A stretch of 50,882 nucleotides of DNA from CADEFX01 sp050260355 (GTDB lineage: Bacteria; Pseudomonadota; Alphaproteobacteria; Rhizobiales; Hyphomicrobiaceae), in assembly GCA_050260355.1 (NCBI GenBank), contig JBLNBZ010000028.1, forward strand, positions 1 through 50,882, in the 5' to 3' direction. Position 1 is the first letter of the stretch, and every line of letters starts with the position of its first letter. Under the pieces are notes generated by a model. That model saw only the letters and a program-made list of their open reading frames with translations. It was not told the origin of the DNA and did no database searches. A program made the position numbers and the translations under genes. Below are positions 25,841-34,951 of the stretch, in pieces.

Positions 25841-26812
25841 ATGACAGGACAGATTACCCGTCGCGAAGCCCTCGCGCTGGGCGCCGGCTTGGGTGCGCTC
25901 GGGCTCTCGGGCCTGCCGGCGCTGGCGCAGCAACGGTTCTTCCGTATCGGAACCGGCGGCACGGGCGGGACCTATTATCCCTTGGGCGGCATCATCGCCA
26001 ACGCCATCTCGACGGACAAGATCAACGTCAGCGCCGTCGCCACCAACGGCTCGGTTGCCAACGTCAACGGGATCGTCGGCGGCTCGATGGAGTCGGGTTT
26101 CAGCCAGGCGGACGTCAACGCCTGGGCGTTTACCGGCACCGGCATCTACGAAGGCAAGCCGAAGATCGAGGAGCTGCGCGCCATCGCCAATCTCTATCCC
26201 GAGAGCGTGCACATCGTCGTCAAGAAGAACTCCGGCATCAAGACCGTTGCCGACCTGAAGGGCAAGCGGGTGTCGCTCGATGAGCCAGGCTCGGGAACGC
26301 TCGTCAACGCGCGCGCGATTCTCGGCGCCTACGGGCTCACGGAAAAGGACATCAAGCCCGAGTACCTGAAGCAGCAGCAGTGCGCCGAGAAGCTGAAGGA
26401 CGGCTCGCTCGATGGCTACTTCCAGACCACGGGCTATCCGCAGGGCACGCTCACCGAGCTCGCCACCACCAACGGCTTCGATTTGCTGCCGATCGAGGGC
26501 GCAAGTCGCGACAAGATCCTGGCGCAGTACAAGTTCTTCGCCAAGGACAAGATTCCCGACGGCGTCTACAAGGACGTCAAGGGCGTCGAGACGATTGCCG
26601 TCGGGGCCCAGTGGATCACGTCATCCAAGCAGCCCGAGGACTTGGTCTACGAGATCACCAAGGGGCTGTGGAGCAGCAAGACCCGCGCGGCGCTCGATGG
26701 GGGGCACGCCAAGGGCAAGGTCATCGTGCTGGCAACGGCGCTGCAGGGCATCGGCATACCGCTGCATCCGGGCGCTGAGAAATTCTACAAGGAAGCGGGC
26801 CTCCTGAAGTAG
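25841..26812 (+). CDS. TAXI family TRAP transporter solute-binding protein
   Basis: A 323-residue periplasmic binding protein with a Tat-like signal (TRREALALGAGLGALGL, cut after about ALA-QQ). The mature start RFFRIGTGGTGGTYYPLGG is the signature of the TAXI subgroup of TRAP binding proteins. It should deliver its ligand (family precedents include dicarboxylates and amino acids) to the fused permease next door. GGAGGAGGAG lies before the ATG at 25841. A strong terminator lies between it and the permease gene. Confidence 0.93.
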   Translation: MTGQITRREALALGAGLGALGLSGLPALAQQRFFRIGTGGTGGTYYPLGGIIANAISTDKINVSAVATNGSVANVNGIVGGSMESGFSQADVNAWAFTGTGIYEGKPKIEELRAIANLYPESVHIVVKKNSGIKTVADLKGKRVSLDEPGSGTLVNARAILGAYGLTEKDIKPEYLKQQQCAEKLKDGSLDGYFQTTGYPQGTLTELATTNGFDLLPIEGASRDKILAQYKFFAKDKIPDGVYKDVKGVETIAVGAQWITSSKQPEDLVYEITKGLWSSKTRAALDGGHAKGKVIVLATALQGIGIPLHPGAEKFYKEAGLLK

Positions 26813-26834
26813 GAAGCCTCGGGGCACGACCGCG

Positions 26835-26865
26835 GCGAGCCGCCTCCGGGCGGCTCGCTTTTTTT
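26835..26865 (+). terminator. Strong terminator inside the TRAP unit
   Basis: GCGAGCCGCC/GGCGGCTCGC, a perfect 10-bp stem with loop TCCG, is followed by seven T. It lies 22 bases past the binding-protein stop and 49 bases before the permease start, so it should lower permease transcription relative to the binding protein. Confidence 0.85.
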
Positions 26866-26914
26866 GCTCGGCCGTGGTTGGCTCCGGCCCCAGGCCTGCT
26901 TTTACCGGGGAACT

Positions 26915-29119
26915 ATGCGCATGGCGACCGTGAGCGCGGGGCAGCTCAACGAGGCTGAAGTCCAGAAGCTCGAGGCCGAGCTCGATCCGGAAATGCGCTT
27001 CCGGCCGCTGCTGCCGGCGGCGACATGGATCGTCTCGCTCCTACTGTTCGGCTTGTCCTGCTTTCACTATTACACCGCTGGCTTCGGCCTGCTGCCGGAG
27101 ACGACGCACCGCGGCATCCACATCGCCTGCGTGCTGGGCCTCATCTTCCTCGTTTTCTCCTGGAACCAGAAGGGCAACGCGGCTGCGCCCGTATCAGGGC
27201 CGCTGAGACCGCTCGGCATCAGCGTCGTCGATTGGGTGTGCGCGATCGGGGCGGCGATCTCCAGCCTGTACGTGCCCTGGGTCTTCCATGACCTGCAGTT
27301 CCGCGTCGGCAACCCGCTCACCATCGACTGGGTGATGGGCACGATCATGATCGTGCTGATGCTCGAGGCGACCAGGCGCAGCGTCGGCTGGCCTCTGCCG
27401 ATCATCGCCACCGTATTGATGGTCTACGCGGTCTACGGCCCATATTTTCCTGGTATTTTCGCCCACCCCGGCAACACCTGGAAAAGCGTCGTCAATCACC
27501 TCTACCTGACGAGCCAGGGAATCTTCGGCGTCGCGCTCGGCGTGGTCGCGACATACGTGTTCCACTACGTGTTGTTCGGCGTGCTGGCGACACGAGTCGG
27601 GCTGGGACGCTTCTTCATCGACCTTGCGACGGCGCTCACGGGGCGCTTCTCGGGCGGCCCCGCCAAGGTTTCGATTTTCGGCTCGGCCCTGTTCGGAATG
27701 ATCTCAGGATCCTCGATCGCCAACACGGTGACGGTCGGCTCGTTGACCATCCCGGCCATGATCCGCATCGGCTACCCGCGGCATTTCGCGGGTGCGGTCG
27801 AAGCGGCGGCGGCCACCGGCGGCCAGATCACGCCGCCGATCATGGGCGCTGCGGCGTTCCTGATGGTCGAGTACCTGGCGGTCTCCTACCAGACCATCAT
27901 TCTTGCCGCCATCGTGCCGGCCTTCATGCATTTCTTCGGCGTGTTCTGCCAAATCCACTTCGAGGCCAAGAAGAACGGGCTGCGCGGCTTGCCGCGCTCC
28001 GAGCTGCCTTCGGCCGTTGCCGTGATCCGGCGCGACTGGCCGACGGCGATGCCGTTGTGTGTGCTGCTGATCGTGCTGTTCTCAGGCTTCACGCCCTATC
28101 TGGCGGCGTACTGGGGCATCACGGGCTGCATCGTCATCGGCCTCACGAACCGCAATCCGGTCGTCGCCGTAGCCTTTCTCGCCGCGATCGCCTTCTGCGT
28201 CCAAACCGAGATTCTGACCGAATGGACCGGCCTCATCCCGATCCTCGCGGCTTCGATCGCTGCTGCGGCCTGGTATGTTTTGAAGGACGACGCCGGCAAG
28301 GCGCGGCTGCTCGATATTCTCGATGCCTTCGTCGTCGGCGCCAAGTATGCCATCAGCGTTGGGGCTGCCGCCGCCACCGTCGGCGTCATCATCGGCGTCG
28401 TCACACTGACGGGCGTCGGCTTCAAGCTGTCGAGCATCATAACGGGAACCGCAGGGGATCTGGCATCGCTGCTCGGCGGCTTCGTTCCGGCCGCCTGGTT
28501 CGACGCCAAGGCCATGACGCTGTTCTTCACGCTGGTCATGACCGCGATCGTCTGCATAGCGTTGGGCTGCGGCATCCCAACGACGGCAAACTATCTGATC
28601 ATGGTGGCCATCGCGGCCCCGGCGCTCGCGATGCTGGGCGTGCCGCAGCTCGTGTCGCATTTCTTCGTGTTCTATTACGGCGTTCTCGCCGACATCACGC
28701 CGCCGGTCGCGCTCGCAGCCTATGCCGGGGCCAGCATGGCGGGCGCAGATCCCTTCAAGACGGGAAATACCTCGTTCCGGCTGGGCCTCGCCAAGGCCCT
28801 CGTGCCGTTCGTGTTCGTCTACTCGCCGGCCATGCTGATCGTGACCAAGGAGTTCACCTGGCCGGTCTTCATCGAGACCACGGGCGGCTGCGTCATCGGA
28901 GTCGTCATGCTGGCCGTTGCGCTGACCGGTTATGGACTGGCGCATCTGCCCAGGTGGGAGCGCCTGTGGCTCGGCGCGGCCTCGATCCTCGTGATCTCGC
29001 CGAGCCGCACCGCAACGCTTATCGGTTTGGCGATGTCGGTGCCGACACTGCTGCGGCAGATCGCGGCCTGGCGCAGCGCAGACGCGGTGCCGCCGCGGTC
29101 GGAACCGGCACCACAGTAG
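26915..29119 (+). CDS. TRAP transporter fused permease (4TM/12TM)
   Basis: A 734-residue inner-membrane protein combining the small DctQ-like part (about four spans, residues 45-200) and the large DctM-like part (about 12 spans, 205-700). The DctM region has the Gly/Ser/Pro-rich signature stretches SIFGSALFGMISGSSIANT and ATGGQITPPIMGAAAFLM. Fused permeases pair with TAXI binding proteins, matching the gene upstream; transport would be Na+-driven. ATG codons at 26915 and 26921 are both possible starts. The ribosome-binding site is weak. Confidence 0.92.
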   Translation: MRMATVSAGQLNEAEVQKLEAELDPEMRFRPLLPAATWIVSLLLFGLSCFHYYTAGFGLLPETTHRGIHIACVLGLIFLVFSWNQKGNAAAPVSGPLRPLGISVVDWVCAIGAAISSLYVPWVFHDLQFRVGNPLTIDWVMGTIMIVLMLEATRRSVGWPLPIIATVLMVYAVYGPYFPGIFAHPGNTWKSVVNHLYLTSQGIFGVALGVVATYVFHYVLFGVLATRVGLGRFFIDLATALTGRFSGGPAKVSIFGSALFGMISGSSIANTVTVGSLTIPAMIRIGYPRHFAGAVEAAAATGGQITPPIMGAAAFLMVEYLAVSYQTIILAAIVPAFMHFFGVFCQIHFEAKKNGLRGLPRSELPSAVAVIRRDWPTAMPLCVLLIVLFSGFTPYLAAYWGITGCIVIGLTNRNPVVAVAFLAAIAFCVQTEILTEWTGLIPILAASIAAAAWYVLKDDAGKARLLDILDAFVVGAKYAISVGAAAATVGVIIGVVTLTGVGFKLSSIITGTAGDLASLLGGFVPAAWFDAKAMTLFFTLVMTAIVCIALGCGIPTTANYLIMVAIAAPALAMLGVPQLVSHFFVFYYGVLADITPPVALAAYAGASMAGADPFKTGNTSFRLGLAKALVPFVFVYSPAMLIVTKEFTWPVFIETTGGCVIGVVMLAVALTGYGLAHLPRWERLWLGAASILVISPSRTATLIGLAMSVPTLLRQIAAWRSADAVPPRSEPAPQ

Positions 29120-29164
29120 AGGCTGCGAAAGAGGCCCGCCGCAGGGGGCCGGTCGGAGGCAGCA

Positions 29165-30205
29165 ATGCCCGGCGTATGGAAGAAGGCGGGAGAAGGCCTG
29201 CTTTCCCTGCTGTTCTTCGCCGTCGTGGGCGGCGCGCTCTATTGGATCTATGCACCCCCTGCGATACCCGAAACGGTTCCCTACCAGGGAGTCGAGCTGC
29301 AGCGCGGCGTGCACTATGTCACCTCGCGCGCATGGCCCAAGCGCACCTGGTACAGTGTGGAGGCGCCGTCCGTCACGCTGCGACGGCCGGTCGTCCTGAA
29401 ATGGCTTGTCAGCACAGACAGCGGCGTGGGCATTGCCGAGCAATCGCCGCTCGGCGCCGTTCCATCGACGAGCCCGGTCACCGTCCTGGTGCACGGCTAC
29501 AGCGCCCCCGAGCACAAGATGGGAAGCTACTTCGCGCCGCTGATCGAGCAGCTGCGCGCGGGCACCGACACGTCTTCCACCTTCATCGTGTACGACTGGC
29601 CCAGCACCGCACGGCGATTTGAAGACCTGACCATCGAGCAGCGCAGAGACTGGCTCTCACCCCCGGTCGGCGCACCCGGTCAGGGCTCGAATTGGTTCGG
29701 CGGCATCAACTGGGAAGCAAATGCCTACAACGCCGATCTCGAGGCGGCGCGGACCGCGGGCGCGGCCGGATTGATTGCGCTTCTCGACGCAATGAAGGCA
29801 CGCGTGGACCCGCAGCGCATCAACCTGGTGGCGCACAGCATGGGCTCGCTGGTGGTGATCGAGGCGGCATCGAGGGCGCCCGAAAGCTTCGCCGGCCTGC
29901 GCAGGCTTCTTCTTCTGGCGCCGGATCTGCCGCACGACGCTCTGGAGTCGCCAAAGCTGAGCGAGGCGATCCGCCGCGTCGATCAGGTGCACGTCTTCTT
30001 TTCCGCCAACGATGACATTCTCCGGCTTTCGCAGATCAAAAGCCGCATCCGGCGGCTGGGGCGAGACGGACCGGCGAACCGGTCGGCGCTGCCCGGCAAC
30101 GTGACGCTGCACGACATGAAGGACGTGCTCGGGACCGGGGATCAGGTCCATAGCCGGTATCTGGAGCCGCCAGGCAGCGCAGCGGTTGCAAGCGTTCTCA
30201 ATTAG
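29165..30205 (+). CDS. Membrane-anchored DUF900 alpha/beta hydrolase
   Basis: A 346-residue protein with an N-terminal membrane anchor (about 10-30, GLLSLLFFAVVGGALYWIY) and an alpha/beta hydrolase domain of the DUF900 type: VTVLVHGYSAPEHKMG for the oxyanion loop, FIVYDWPS, and nucleophile Ser in VAHSMGSL near residue 225. The catalytic domain probably faces the periplasm. A GGAGG precedes the ATG. It follows the TRAP permease by 45 bases, and co-transcription is likely. Substrate unknown; lipid or ester hydrolysis is the general class. Confidence 0.85.
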   Translation: MPGVWKKAGEGLLSLLFFAVVGGALYWIYAPPAIPETVPYQGVELQRGVHYVTSRAWPKRTWYSVEAPSVTLRRPVVLKWLVSTDSGVGIAEQSPLGAVPSTSPVTVLVHGYSAPEHKMGSYFAPLIEQLRAGTDTSSTFIVYDWPSTARRFEDLTIEQRRDWLSPPVGAPGQGSNWFGGINWEANAYNADLEAARTAGAAGLIALLDAMKARVDPQRINLVAHSMGSLVVIEAASRAPESFAGLRRLLLLAPDLPHDALESPKLSEAIRRVDQVHVFFSANDDILRLSQIKSRIRRLGRDGPANRSALPGNVTLHDMKDVLGTGDQVHSRYLEPPGSAAVASVLN

Positions 30206-30321
30206 CGGTCCCTGCTGTGACGAAGGGAGGGTCGACTCGCACGTCGAAGCGGCTTGTCTTGGGCCCGGCAAGCCGGTACCGTCGCTCATCCCCCAACTGA
30301 TCAACGCGACGGAGATGCCCC

Positions 30322-30924
30322 GTGACGTTCAAGCTTCCAGAACTTCCCTATGCGTATGACGCGCTCGCGCCGCACATGTCGGCGGAGACGCTGCAGTTCC
30401 ATCACGACAAGCACCATCTCGCCTACGTGGACAACGGCAACAAGTTTGCCGGTCCGGGCACCAAGTACGATGGCAAGAGCATCGAGGACATCTGCAAGGA
30501 GGCGTTTGCGGCCAAGGACGCTCCGGTCGTCAACAACATCGGCCAGCACTACAATCACATCCACTTCTGGAACTGGATGAAGAAGGGCGGCGGCGGCAAG
30601 AAGCTGCCGGGCAAGCTCGAGAAGCTGGTCACCGAGATTGGCGGCTTCGACAAGGTGCGGGCCGACTTCATCAACGCCGGTGTGACGCAATTCGGGTCGG
30701 GCTGGGCCTGGCTCGCCGTCAAGAACGGCAAGCTCGAGGTGCAGAAGACGCCTAACGGCGAGAACCCGCTGATGCACGGCGCGCAGCCGATCCTCGGCGT
30801 CGACGTGTGGGAGCACAGCTACTACATCGACTACCGCAACGCGCGGCCCAAGTACCTCGAGGCGTGGTTCGACAACCTCGTCAACTGGGAATATGTCGAG
30901 CAGATGCTGGACAAGGCGAAGTAG
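30322..30924 (+). CDS. sodB: Superoxide dismutase, Fe/Mn family
   Basis: A 200-residue enzyme converting superoxide to peroxide and oxygen. Metal ligands are His27 (FHHDKHH), His79 (YNHIHFW), Asp161 and His165 (DVWEHSYY). Gln75 before His79 and the IDYRNARPKYL tail resemble Fe enzymes, so I use sodB, though cambialistic use cannot be excluded. No signal peptide. The start is GTG with GGAG 7 bases upstream. Confidence 0.94.
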   Translation: MTFKLPELPYAYDALAPHMSAETLQFHHDKHHLAYVDNGNKFAGPGTKYDGKSIEDICKEAFAAKDAPVVNNIGQHYNHIHFWNWMKKGGGGKKLPGKLEKLVTEIGGFDKVRADFINAGVTQFGSGWAWLAVKNGKLEVQKTPNGENPLMHGAQPILGVDVWEHSYYIDYRNARPKYLEAWFDNLVNWEYVEQMLDKAK

Positions 30925-30951
30925 GCGCCGCTTCACATTAGAGTTGTCATC

Positions 30952-30987
30952 AAGGCGGGAGCGAAAGCGGCCCGCCTTTTTATTTTT
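30952..30987 (+). terminator. Terminator after sodB
   Basis: AAGGCGGG/CCCGCCTT with an inner GC-GAAA-GC hairpin, followed by TTTTTATTTTT. A clear rho-independent terminator 27 bases past the stop. Confidence 0.85.
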
Positions 30988-31118
30988 GGCCCGGCCCGTC
31001 GTTGCCCAAAATCCTCGGTGGTCCCCAGAAGCTTGCGCCGAGGTGGCGGCGCCGCCTTGCAGCCGGGAACGTCGAGCAATAAGACCATCGCATCAGTCCG
31101 GGGGTCAGGTACATCGTC

Positions 31119-32342
31119 ATGCGTGGCGTCACGTCCGCGTGCCGGGCGGCAGTCGTTGCCGTGGCGGCCATGCTGCCGGCCTGCGGGACCGTTGTTCCAC
31201 GCCAGACACCGCCCGATGCGTTCGTCGCAGAGAAGGCGATCGTTCCGGGACTGGAGACAGTGCGGTTCTGGGGCGACGAAATCCCGACTGGACCGCTGGT
31301 CGACGAGCTCCGCAAGCGGCTGCCCCACCTCCCCCGGTCGTCCTCCTTCACTCGGACCGCCGACGGTCGGCCGATCATCGAGTATCTGGCGCTGTCCGGC
31401 GGGGGGCCCGATGGCGCCTTCGGCGCTGGCTTGCTTGCCGGCTGGACCCGCCACGGCGGGCGGCCGGAGTTCGAGGTCGTCACCGGCATCAGCGCAGGCT
31501 CCATCATCGCGCCGTTCGCCTTCCTGGGGCCGCGCTACGACAAGCAGCTCGAGGAGATCTGGACTCAGTACGAGACGTCCGAGCTGCTGACGGCGCAGAT
31601 CCTGCCGGCGTTGTTCGGCGGCCCTTCGTTTGCCGACACGACGCCGCTTGCCAACCTGGTAGCCCGCTACGTCGATCGTCGGCTGCTCCGCGCGATTGCG
31701 GCCGAGTATCGGCGCGGCCGGCTGCTGCTGATCGGTACGACGAATATCGACGCCCAGCGTCCCGTCATCTGGAACATGGGCGAGATCGCCGCGAGCTCGC
31801 ATCCGGGGGCGGTCGAGCTTTTCCGCAAGGTCATCATGGCCTCGGCGGCAATTCCAGGCGCGTTCCCTCCGGTGCATTTTGCCGTGGAGAGCAACGGCCA
31901 GACCTTCGATGAGATGCACGTCGACGGCGGCGTGACCCGCCAGGTCTTCATCGCTCCCGTGCAGGTCCGGCTCAAGGAGTTCGACGCGCTTTACGGGGAC
32001 CTCAAGCCGGTGCGGCGCATCTTTGTCATCAACAACGGCAAAGTGTCGCCCGAGTTCGAGCCGGTGAAGCCGACGGCGATCTCGATCGCGGCGCGCAGCA
32101 TCACCACGCTGTCCAAGATCCACGGCGAGGGGGACATCTACCGCATCTGGCGCATGGCCCGCGACAGTGGCGCCGACTTCAATCTCGCCGCGATACCAGC
32201 AAGGTTCGATGTAAAGGCCAAGCAGGCCTTCGACCCGGAATATCAGCGGGCGCTGTACAAGATCGGCTACGAGATGGGGTCGGCTGGAGGGAGCTGGACC
32301 AAGCTGCCCGCCGACCTGAAACCGAGCCCGCTGACCCGCTGA
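31119..32342 (+). CDS. Patatin-like phospholipase, lipoprotein
   Basis: A 407-residue patatin-fold lipase with a lipoprotein signal: hydrophobic residues 8-19, then the lipobox LPAC with acylated Cys22. The catalytic dyad is Ser125 in GISAGS and the Asp of HVDGG near residue 268; the oxyanion loop is SGGGPDGAFG at 93-102. It would act at an outer or inner membrane surface on phospholipids or lysophospholipids. Only 116 bases separate it from a second patatin gene. An unusual Pro-Asp replaces the common Arg-Gly region of the oxyanion loop. Confidence 0.87.
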   Translation: MRGVTSACRAAVVAVAAMLPACGTVVPRQTPPDAFVAEKAIVPGLETVRFWGDEIPTGPLVDELRKRLPHLPRSSSFTRTADGRPIIEYLALSGGGPDGAFGAGLLAGWTRHGGRPEFEVVTGISAGSIIAPFAFLGPRYDKQLEEIWTQYETSELLTAQILPALFGGPSFADTTPLANLVARYVDRRLLRAIAAEYRRGRLLLIGTTNIDAQRPVIWNMGEIAASSHPGAVELFRKVIMASAAIPGAFPPVHFAVESNGQTFDEMHVDGGVTRQVFIAPVQVRLKEFDALYGDLKPVRRIFVINNGKVSPEFEPVKPTAISIAARSITTLSKIHGEGDIYRIWRMARDSGADFNLAAIPARFDVKAKQAFDPEYQRALYKIGYEMGSAGGSWTKLPADLKPSPLTR

Positions 32343-32458
32343 AGGGCGACGCAGGCCTCGAGTGTCTGCCCCATTCACAATGCTGCCCACTGCTGTGTTG
32401 CATCACCCGTCGGCGCGCGCATAGTGGCCGCTCGCAACGTCGAGGAACGACCGGGCCA

Positions 32459-34279
32459 ATGGCCTCAAGACGAACCGGACCTGGGCTGTCGGTAGCCGCC
32501 GTTTTCGGTGATCTGCTACCGGCCGAGCGCGCCGCTCTCGAGAGCGAGCTCGAGACGCTGACCCTCGAGCGGGGCCAGTGCCTGGTCCGCCAGGGCGAGC
32601 CTGCCGACGCGCTTTTCATCGTCGTGTCGGGACGTTTCGACGTCACGGTCGCGGGTCGGGACGCTCCGATCGCCGAGATCGGGCCCGGCTCCCCCATCGG
32701 GGAGATCGCATTTCTCGCCGGCGGCACACGCACGGCCACGGTAACGGCGGTACGCGACAGTCTCGTGCTGAAGCTCGGTCGCGAGCAGTTCGAGCGGCTG
32801 TGCGCGCGAATGCCCGCCATCTGGCGCGCGCTGACGGCGGCTCTTGCCGGCCGGCTGGCGGCCCAGACCGCCGGCCGCGCCATCGCGGCCGATCCCATTC
32901 CGCGCACGATAGCCGTCATTGCCGCCGGCCCCCAACCCATACCCACACGCTTCCTGTCGATGCTGGAAGCGGCGTTGCGGGCGTACGGATCGGTCGAGCT
33001 CGTGCGCTCCGCCAACCTGCGTCGCACGCTCGCCGGCCAGACGGACCTCAACAGCCGCGCCGCCATGCAGGCGCTGAACGCGCTCGAAAGCACGTGCGAC
33101 TTCGTCCTCTATGTCGCCGACGCAGAGCTGACCACCTGGTCGGAAAAGGCCATCCGCCAGGCCGATCTCGTGCTGCGGGTCGGCACGGCCCAGCGCAATA
33201 CGCGCGCCCATGTGGCGGAGAACCGGCTGGAGCAGTTCGCGGCCGCCTTGCTGCGGCCGACTGCTCAGCGGCTCGTGCTCGCGCACGAGAGCCGTGGCAA
33301 GGTGTCGGGCACGTCGCATTGGCTCGCGACGCGCAAGGTCGGCATGCATCATCATGTGTCGCTTGCCGACCGCGGCGACGTCGAGCGCGTCGCGCGCTTC
33401 ATAACGGGTCGGGCCTTGGGGCTGGTGGCTTGCGGGGGTGGCGCGTTCTGTGCAGCGCACGTCGGCCTCTACAAGGCATTCACCGAGAGCGGCCTCACAT
33501 TCGATATTCTGGGCGGCACGTCGGGCGGCAGCGCCATGATGGGCGCATTCGCCATGGGCAAGTCACCCGAGGACGTCGATGCCGCAACGCATGAGATCTT
33601 CGTCAGGCGCAAGGCGCTGAGGCGCTATACCTGGCCGCGCTACAGCCTGCTCGATCACACCCACTTCGACAGCCTGCTCGCCGCAAACTTCGGCGGCGTC
33701 GACATCGAGGATCTTTGGGTCCCGTATTTCGCCGTATCGACCAACCTGTCCCGGCACTGCGTGCACAAGCACACGTCCGGCAATCTCTGGTCCGCGATCC
33801 GCGCGTCCGGCTCCATTCCGGCGCTTTTGCCCCCGTACTATACCGAGGACGGCCAGATGCTGGTTGACGGCTGCCTGCTCGACAACGTGCCGATCCGGAT
33901 CATGCAGGAAATCAAGCGGGGACCCAACATCGTCGTGTCGTTCGAGGTCCCGCACCTTGAACGCTTCTCGGTGGATTACCGCGCGCTTCCCTCGCGCAAG
34001 GATCTATTCCGGCGCGCGCTCGTGCCGTTCCGCCGAGCCCCGATGCCGCCCGCGCCGAGCCTCGGCTCGGTTTTAATGCGCAGCCTGATGGCGAACCGGC
34101 AGGGATTCGAGCGCCACCTGACCGAGCGGGACCTGCTCATGGTTCCCCCGCTGCCGCCGGACATGGGCATCCTGCAGTGGGCGCGGCATACGGAACTGAT
34201 GCGCAAGGCCTACGAGTGGGCGCTGGTCGAGATACGACGCCAGCGCGAAGCCGGGCATGCAGCCCTCGTCGGAACGTGA
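32459..34279 (+). CDS. Cyclic nucleotide-binding / patatin-like phospholipase fusion
   Basis: A 606-residue protein like bacterial relatives of neuropathy target esterase. Residues about 12-135 form a cyclic nucleotide-binding-type domain (GQCLVRQGEPADALFIVVSG, then GPGSPIGEIAFLAGGTRTA, the phosphate cassette). A middle Rossmann-like region covers about 145-300. The patatin domain covers 320-480: CGGGAFCAAHVG at 325-336, Ser355 in GTSGG, Asp470-Gly471 in VDGCLLDNVP. The oxyanion loop lacks the Arg of the usual GGGxRG. No signal peptide. Its lipase activity may be gated by a nucleotide, which is inference. Confidence 0.88.
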   Translation: MASRRTGPGLSVAAVFGDLLPAERAALESELETLTLERGQCLVRQGEPADALFIVVSGRFDVTVAGRDAPIAEIGPGSPIGEIAFLAGGTRTATVTAVRDSLVLKLGREQFERLCARMPAIWRALTAALAGRLAAQTAGRAIAADPIPRTIAVIAAGPQPIPTRFLSMLEAALRAYGSVELVRSANLRRTLAGQTDLNSRAAMQALNALESTCDFVLYVADAELTTWSEKAIRQADLVLRVGTAQRNTRAHVAENRLEQFAAALLRPTAQRLVLAHESRGKVSGTSHWLATRKVGMHHHVSLADRGDVERVARFITGRALGLVACGGGAFCAAHVGLYKAFTESGLTFDILGGTSGGSAMMGAFAMGKSPEDVDAATHEIFVRRKALRRYTWPRYSLLDHTHFDSLLAANFGGVDIEDLWVPYFAVSTNLSRHCVHKHTSGNLWSAIRASGSIPALLPPYYTEDGQMLVDGCLLDNVPIRIMQEIKRGPNIVVSFEVPHLERFSVDYRALPSRKDLFRRALVPFRRAPMPPAPSLGSVLMRSLMANRQGFERHLTERDLLMVPPLPPDMGILQWARHTELMRKAYEWALVEIRRQREAGHAALVGT

Positions 34280-34383
34280 GGAGTTGTGATTTCCCAGCCG
34301 CAACAGCAGGGGTCTATATCGGTTCTTCACGAGAACAACGAGCCGCTTCCCCGCAACATGTCAGGCGGCAAAGGGAGACCCCG

Positions 34384-34902
34384 ATGGTAACGCGCCGCAC
34401 TTTCAGTTTAGCCGCCTTGCTTTCCACAACCGCCGCGGCGCTCGTTGCCCGCTCGGACACGATAGAGGCCGCAAGCGAAGGCAAGACCTTCGAAGTTTCC
34501 AAGTCTCCCGACGAATGGAAGAAAGTCCTGACCAAGGAGCAGTATTACGTGCTGCGCGACCACGGCACGGAACGGGCGGGCACGAGCCCGCTCGACAAGC
34601 TGTATGCGCCGGGCACGTATCATTGCGCGGGCTGCGACCTGCCGCTCTTCTCCTCAGAGACCAAGTTCGATAGCGGCACCGGCTGGCCGAGCTTCTTCAA
34701 GCCGCTCGAGAACGCAGTCGGCACGTCGGTCGACAAGAGCTTCTTCGTGACGCGCACGGAGGTGCATTGCCGCCGCTGCGGCGGGCATCTGGGCCATGTT
34801 TTCGAGGATGGCCCGCGGCCCACGGGCCTGCGCTACTGCATGAATGGCGTGGCGCTGAAGTTCGTGCCGAAGGATGCGGCCGCTGCCGCGCCCAGGTCGT
34901 AA
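34384..34902 (+). CDS. msrB: Peptide-methionine (R)-S-oxide reductase, Tat-exported
   Basis: A 172-residue MsrB that reduces the R-sulfoxide of methionine. Zinc Cys pairs are C81-AG-C84 and C129-RR-C132; the catalytic Cys152 is in GLRYCMNG. FDSGTGWPSF marks the active-site wall. The N-terminus VTRRTFSLAALLSTTAAALVA is a twin-arginine signal, so the enzyme should fold in the cytoplasm and work in the periplasm. The frame is open far upstream, but the ATG at 34384 follows AAAGGGAGA and begins the signal. msrA starts 49 bases downstream. Confidence 0.93.
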   Translation: MVTRRTFSLAALLSTTAAALVARSDTIEAASEGKTFEVSKSPDEWKKVLTKEQYYVLRDHGTERAGTSPLDKLYAPGTYHCAGCDLPLFSSETKFDSGTGWPSFFKPLENAVGTSVDKSFFVTRTEVHCRRCGGHLGHVFEDGPRPTGLRYCMNGVALKFVPKDAAAAAPRS

Positions 34903-34951
34903 CCAGCCCGCAATGCGTAACGAGCGGACCAGCCCACGGCGGGGAAACGGC

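Noticed and set aside
28057..29622. Long frames on both strands across the TRAP permease
   Set aside because: Both lack membrane segments and motifs, while the permease frame shows the full DctQ-DctM topology.
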